From Brachionus koreanus (Eukaryota; Rotifera; Eurotatoria; Ploima; Brachionidae), in the NCBI GenBank assembly GCA_016987375.1, contig PJRA01000040.1, positions 48,314 through 108,334 of the forward strand: DNA of 60,021 nt, given 5' to 3'. Shown here in pieces: positions 57,848 to 60,021 of this stretch (positions are counted from its first letter, which is position 1; every line of letters starts with the position of its first letter). The notes under the pieces were generated by a model. That model was given only the letters and a program-made list of their open reading frames with translations, had not been told where the DNA came from and made no database searches. The position numbers and the translations under genes were made by a program.

Positions 57848-58661
57848 ATGTTTAATGACGAAAAAATTCCGTTCGTCAAGCCAATTAGAGCCACATATCA
57901 AGCTCTAATTCTATCTGATGAGGTAAATTTTCTTTTTTTCTTTATTAATAGAAAGCTGATTAATGATTTTATTTCATTAGAAGAGTCGAACTGCTTTAAA
58001 GAGAAAAATTAGTCTTGATGATGAAGCCGATTGTTGTCCAAAGACAAAAAGGCCAGTGATTAGAGCCGGCCATGATTCAGAATTGGATGACAAGGCCTTA
58101 TGGACTATTTGCAGCGAATACGACAGTCTACATGATTGGAAATCGCTGGCCAAGTGTTTGGCACTCTCTAATCAAGATATAATGTTAATCGAGCATAAAT
58201 ACGACGATTTGTTGGAATGTTTTTATCAAATGTTGATCAGGTGGCGTCTCAGACATCCAGAAAATTGCAATTTGAGCTTTTTGTTAAATGTGATTAGTCA
58301 AAAATTTGGAAAATCTATTTGTCTTGATAAGAAAAAGGATGCTCAGCAATATTTCAAGTTGATAAGCAAAAAAAAATCAATTGATAATATTAGACTAAAT
58401 GAAAAAGTTATGTGGAATGCATCAGATTTTATGTGCGAAAATTGGAAGTCAATTGGCAGGTTTCTTGGTCTCAAAGAAACGACATTGATTCAAATCGAGG
58501 CAAAACACCTTCCTATTGATGGTCTCAGAGAATGTTGTTATCAAATGCTGCTTACTTGGTCACAGCAGTACAGCTATCAAGCATTTGTTAAAGATCTTTC
58601 AATTAAATTGATAGAAATGAATTTCAAATATTATGCTAAGAAATTGTTAGAGATTTTTTGA
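57848..58661 (+). CDS. Protein with two death domains
   Basis: Two exons (57848-57922 and 57981-58661, phase 0) give 251 aa. The N terminus is short; exon 2 opens with a basic stretch (KSRTALKRK and PKTKRP, a possible bipartite nuclear signal). Two death-fold repeats follow. The first covers about residues 65-130 (LWTICSEYDSLHDWKSLAKC, IEHKYDDLLECFYQMLIRW). The second covers about residues 170-235 (FMCENWKSIGRFLGLKETTL, IEAKHLPIDGLRECCYQML). Both show the W-K-x-L/I-x-x-x-L pattern and the terminal 'CxYQMLxxW' helix of death domains. Such domains assemble signalling complexes in apoptosis and innate immunity. No kinase, caspase or TIR domain is attached, so it may act as an adaptor. No orthologue recognised. 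Confidence 0.75.
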
Positions 58662-59105
58662 TTTTTTCTTTTTTTATTTTTGTTAATAGTTTTTTGTTTT
58701 TATTTTTGTTGGGAATTTTTGTTTTCAGAAATCCTTATCACAAAACGTCCACTTAAAATCTGTAAATTGATTTATTTATTGTTGTTGTTGTTGTTTTTTT
58801 TTCATTTTAAATTGTATTTATTTTTAATTTGTTTTTGTTTATTTTACCGTCCAATCATTATTTTTGATTTATTTTGTTATTAATGACGAATCAGCAGATG
58901 AATAAAATTTACCTGAAAATTTACATTGGATTTATTTTCTGTTAGCTTTATCATTAAACATTTGATAATAAAATTATAAATAAAATTTTGTATTGAATTT
59001 TATCATTAAAAGCTCTGATGCCAAAATCATCCTAATAAAAAAAATATTATTTACTATTTATTAGAATAATTCAATAACATACTAATAATTAAATGCATAT
59101 TATTC
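58662..59105. other. 3' flank of the death-domain gene
   Basis: T-rich 3' flank with a (GTT)n run near 58772 and an AATAAA signal near 58900. No other feature. Confidence 0.45.
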
Positions 59106-59650
59106 TATATTATTCAGAGATATTGCTAACAAAATTCCTCCTGATGTCAAAATAGCTCTGTTTGCAGATGACCTATGTATCTCTGGGTTGGGTATTCAAA
59201 GCGAGTAAGAGAGAAATTCAAGTGATTCTTCAAAAGACAGTAAACACAACCATTGAGTAATGTAAAAAATGGGGATTTAAAATCAAAGAAACACCTGCTA
59301 TACAATATTCACCAGAGCGGTGCTTCGGAAAAATTACGAGAAAACACATGTAATGAAAATAAAGATCGGCAACTTCCAAATTCCTCTTAAGCCAAATCCA
59401 ACATTCCTTAGAATAAAATTAGACCCTAAAATCAATTACAAAGAACATTTGTAGGTTATCAATTCAAAACAAATTTCGAAAATCAATCTAATCAGAAAAA
59501 TTAAGAGCTTTAAGTGGGGATCGTTGCTCAAAATTAACAGAATTCTATAAATGTCACTCATAAGATCAATATTCGACTATTGTTTTGTAATTTTCCAGTC
59601 AATGATTGATGACAGAGCTGCTAGTCTGTTTTCAAAATTTATTACCACCA
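59106..59650 (+). mobile_element. LINE reverse-transcriptase fragment
   Basis: The plus strand reads VKIALFADDLCISGLGIQSE near 59145, containing the catalytic FADD. PNPTFLRIKLDPKINYKEHL (near 59395) and MSLIRSIFDYCFVIFQSMID (near 59550) follow, in shifted frames. This is the palm-to-thumb part of a Jockey-like LINE, with several frameshifts and stops. Confidence 0.8.
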
Positions 59651-59668
59651 AAAAAAAACCTTCTTTCT

Positions 59669-59807
59669 TGATTTCTTTGTAACTTCTAATACCTTGGACG
59701 GTCGGATAGTTAACCCGACGCGTTTGCAGCCGGACTGGATGAGGATTCGAACCCTCGACCTCCTGATTGGGAGTCGGGTGTTCTAACCACTACACCACAT
59801 GACCGGC
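59669..59807 (-). mobile_element. tRNA-derived SINE, copy 2
   Basis: The minus strand starts with a tRNA-like head at 59807: acceptor-like GCCGGTC pairing 6 of 7 with GTCCGGC, A box TGGTGTAGTGG (59788-59798) and B box GGTTCGAATCC (59743-59753). A tRNA-unrelated body follows, with CGCGTCGGGTTAACTATCCG and AGTTACAAAGAAATCA. The body and head match copy 1 at 9336-9459. The T-stem is mismatched and there are extra bases before the acceptor 3' strand, so it is not a functional tRNA gene. It sits between two LINE fragments. Confidence 0.8.
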
Positions 59808-59810
59808 AGC

Positions 59811-60021
59811 ACAAAGAGACATAAAGAAAAGACTTGCTAAAACTCCGATCAGCTTGGAAATCAACCAGCTATAGCAAGGAAACAAAACTCAAACTGTACA
59901 ACTCTGTAGTAAAATCAACACTGATGTACGGAAGTGAATGTTGGAGAATGTGTGAATCTGATAAAAGAAGTCTGAACACCTTCCATACCGGAAGCCTACG
60001 AAGAATTCTGGGGATACACTG
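59811..60021 (+). mobile_element. LINE C-terminal fragment (runs off the window)
   Basis: The plus strand reads LKLYNSVVKSTLMYGSECWR and then NTFHTGSLRRILGIH. This 'LY-x-S-x-V-x-S-x-L-x-YG-x-E-x-W ... FH-x-x-x-LRRIL-x-I' block is typical of the C-terminal part of reverse transcriptases of RTE/CR1-related LINEs. It seems to belong to a different subfamily from the fragment at 59106-59650, and it continues past the window end. Confidence 0.75.

Noticed and set aside
59728..59807. A functional tRNA gene (possible CCC anticodon)
   Set aside because: The T-stem is mismatched, extra bases precede the acceptor strand, and the tRNA-like part is fused to a body shared with the copy at 9336-9459, as in a SINE.
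1..60021. CRISPR arrays, bacterial operons, phage or viral genes
   Set aside because: No regularly spaced direct repeats, no ribosome-binding-site-led gene runs, and genes are clearly spliced eukaryotic. Retroelement remnants are ordinary LINE and LTR fragments.

Overview
This is an AT-rich animal nuclear window with spliced protein genes (GT..AG introns from about 46 bases to several kb), a ribosomal protein gene carrying intronic snoRNAs, and many decayed transposable elements. Base composition, the chitin-binding, MACPF and EGF proteins and the abundance of LINE remnants fit a small invertebrate such as a monogonont rotifer. That assignment is an inference; nothing in the window names the species.

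Layout. 1-1.3 kb: a LINE 3' tail and an internally deleted piggyBac element. 1.57-9.08 kb (+): VPS8, whose 3.1-kb intron holds a tandem duplication, a LINE fragment and a nested insertion. 9.1-13.6 kb: a repeat-rich gap (tRNA-derived SINE, transposase fragment, decayed LTR retrotransposon, TTAA-flanked MITE). 13.68-19.97 kb (+): SEC24 (A/B type), with a foldback element in its large intron. 20.5-22.3 kb (-): a secreted Tyr/Asn/Lys-rich protein with a C-terminal chitin-binding domain. 23.87-36.52 kb (+): a secreted MACPF plus EGF gene whose introns contain at least three LINE copies. 36.5-38.5 kb (-): RPL7A with three intronic C/D snoRNAs, followed by a compact group of further snoRNA-like units. 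39.2-42.2 kb: LTO1 (+), a small membrane protein (-) and the Pol III subunit POLR3E/RPC5 (-). 43.45-45.03 kb (+): cortactin. 46.1-46.8 kb: a foldback MULE-like element. 47.4-48.9 kb (-): SLC17A9-like vesicular nucleotide transporter. 49.6-51.75 kb (+): a SUN-domain nuclear envelope protein. 51.75-57.8 kb: mostly empty AT-rich DNA with one GC-rich hairpin element and weak coding-like pieces. 57.85-58.66 kb (+): a protein with two death domains. 59.1-60.02 kb: two LINE fragments separated by a second SINE copy.

The genes are a typical eukaryotic mixture and not an operon. Several are housekeeping: VPS8 and SEC24 (membrane traffic), RPL7A (ribosome), LTO1 (Fe-S maturation linked to ribosomes), POLR3E (Pol III) and SUN (nuclear envelope). 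The most informative non-coding signal is the RPL7A snoRNA locus. Its introns encode guides that match U27, U24 and U36 targets. About 0.6 kb of downstream sequence carries two H/ACA-like RNAs, a second U27-like unit and a U24-like remnant; one H/ACA pocket matches a conserved 28S rRNA site.

All exon joins below were read by eye from splice signals and reading frame and have not been tested against transcripts.
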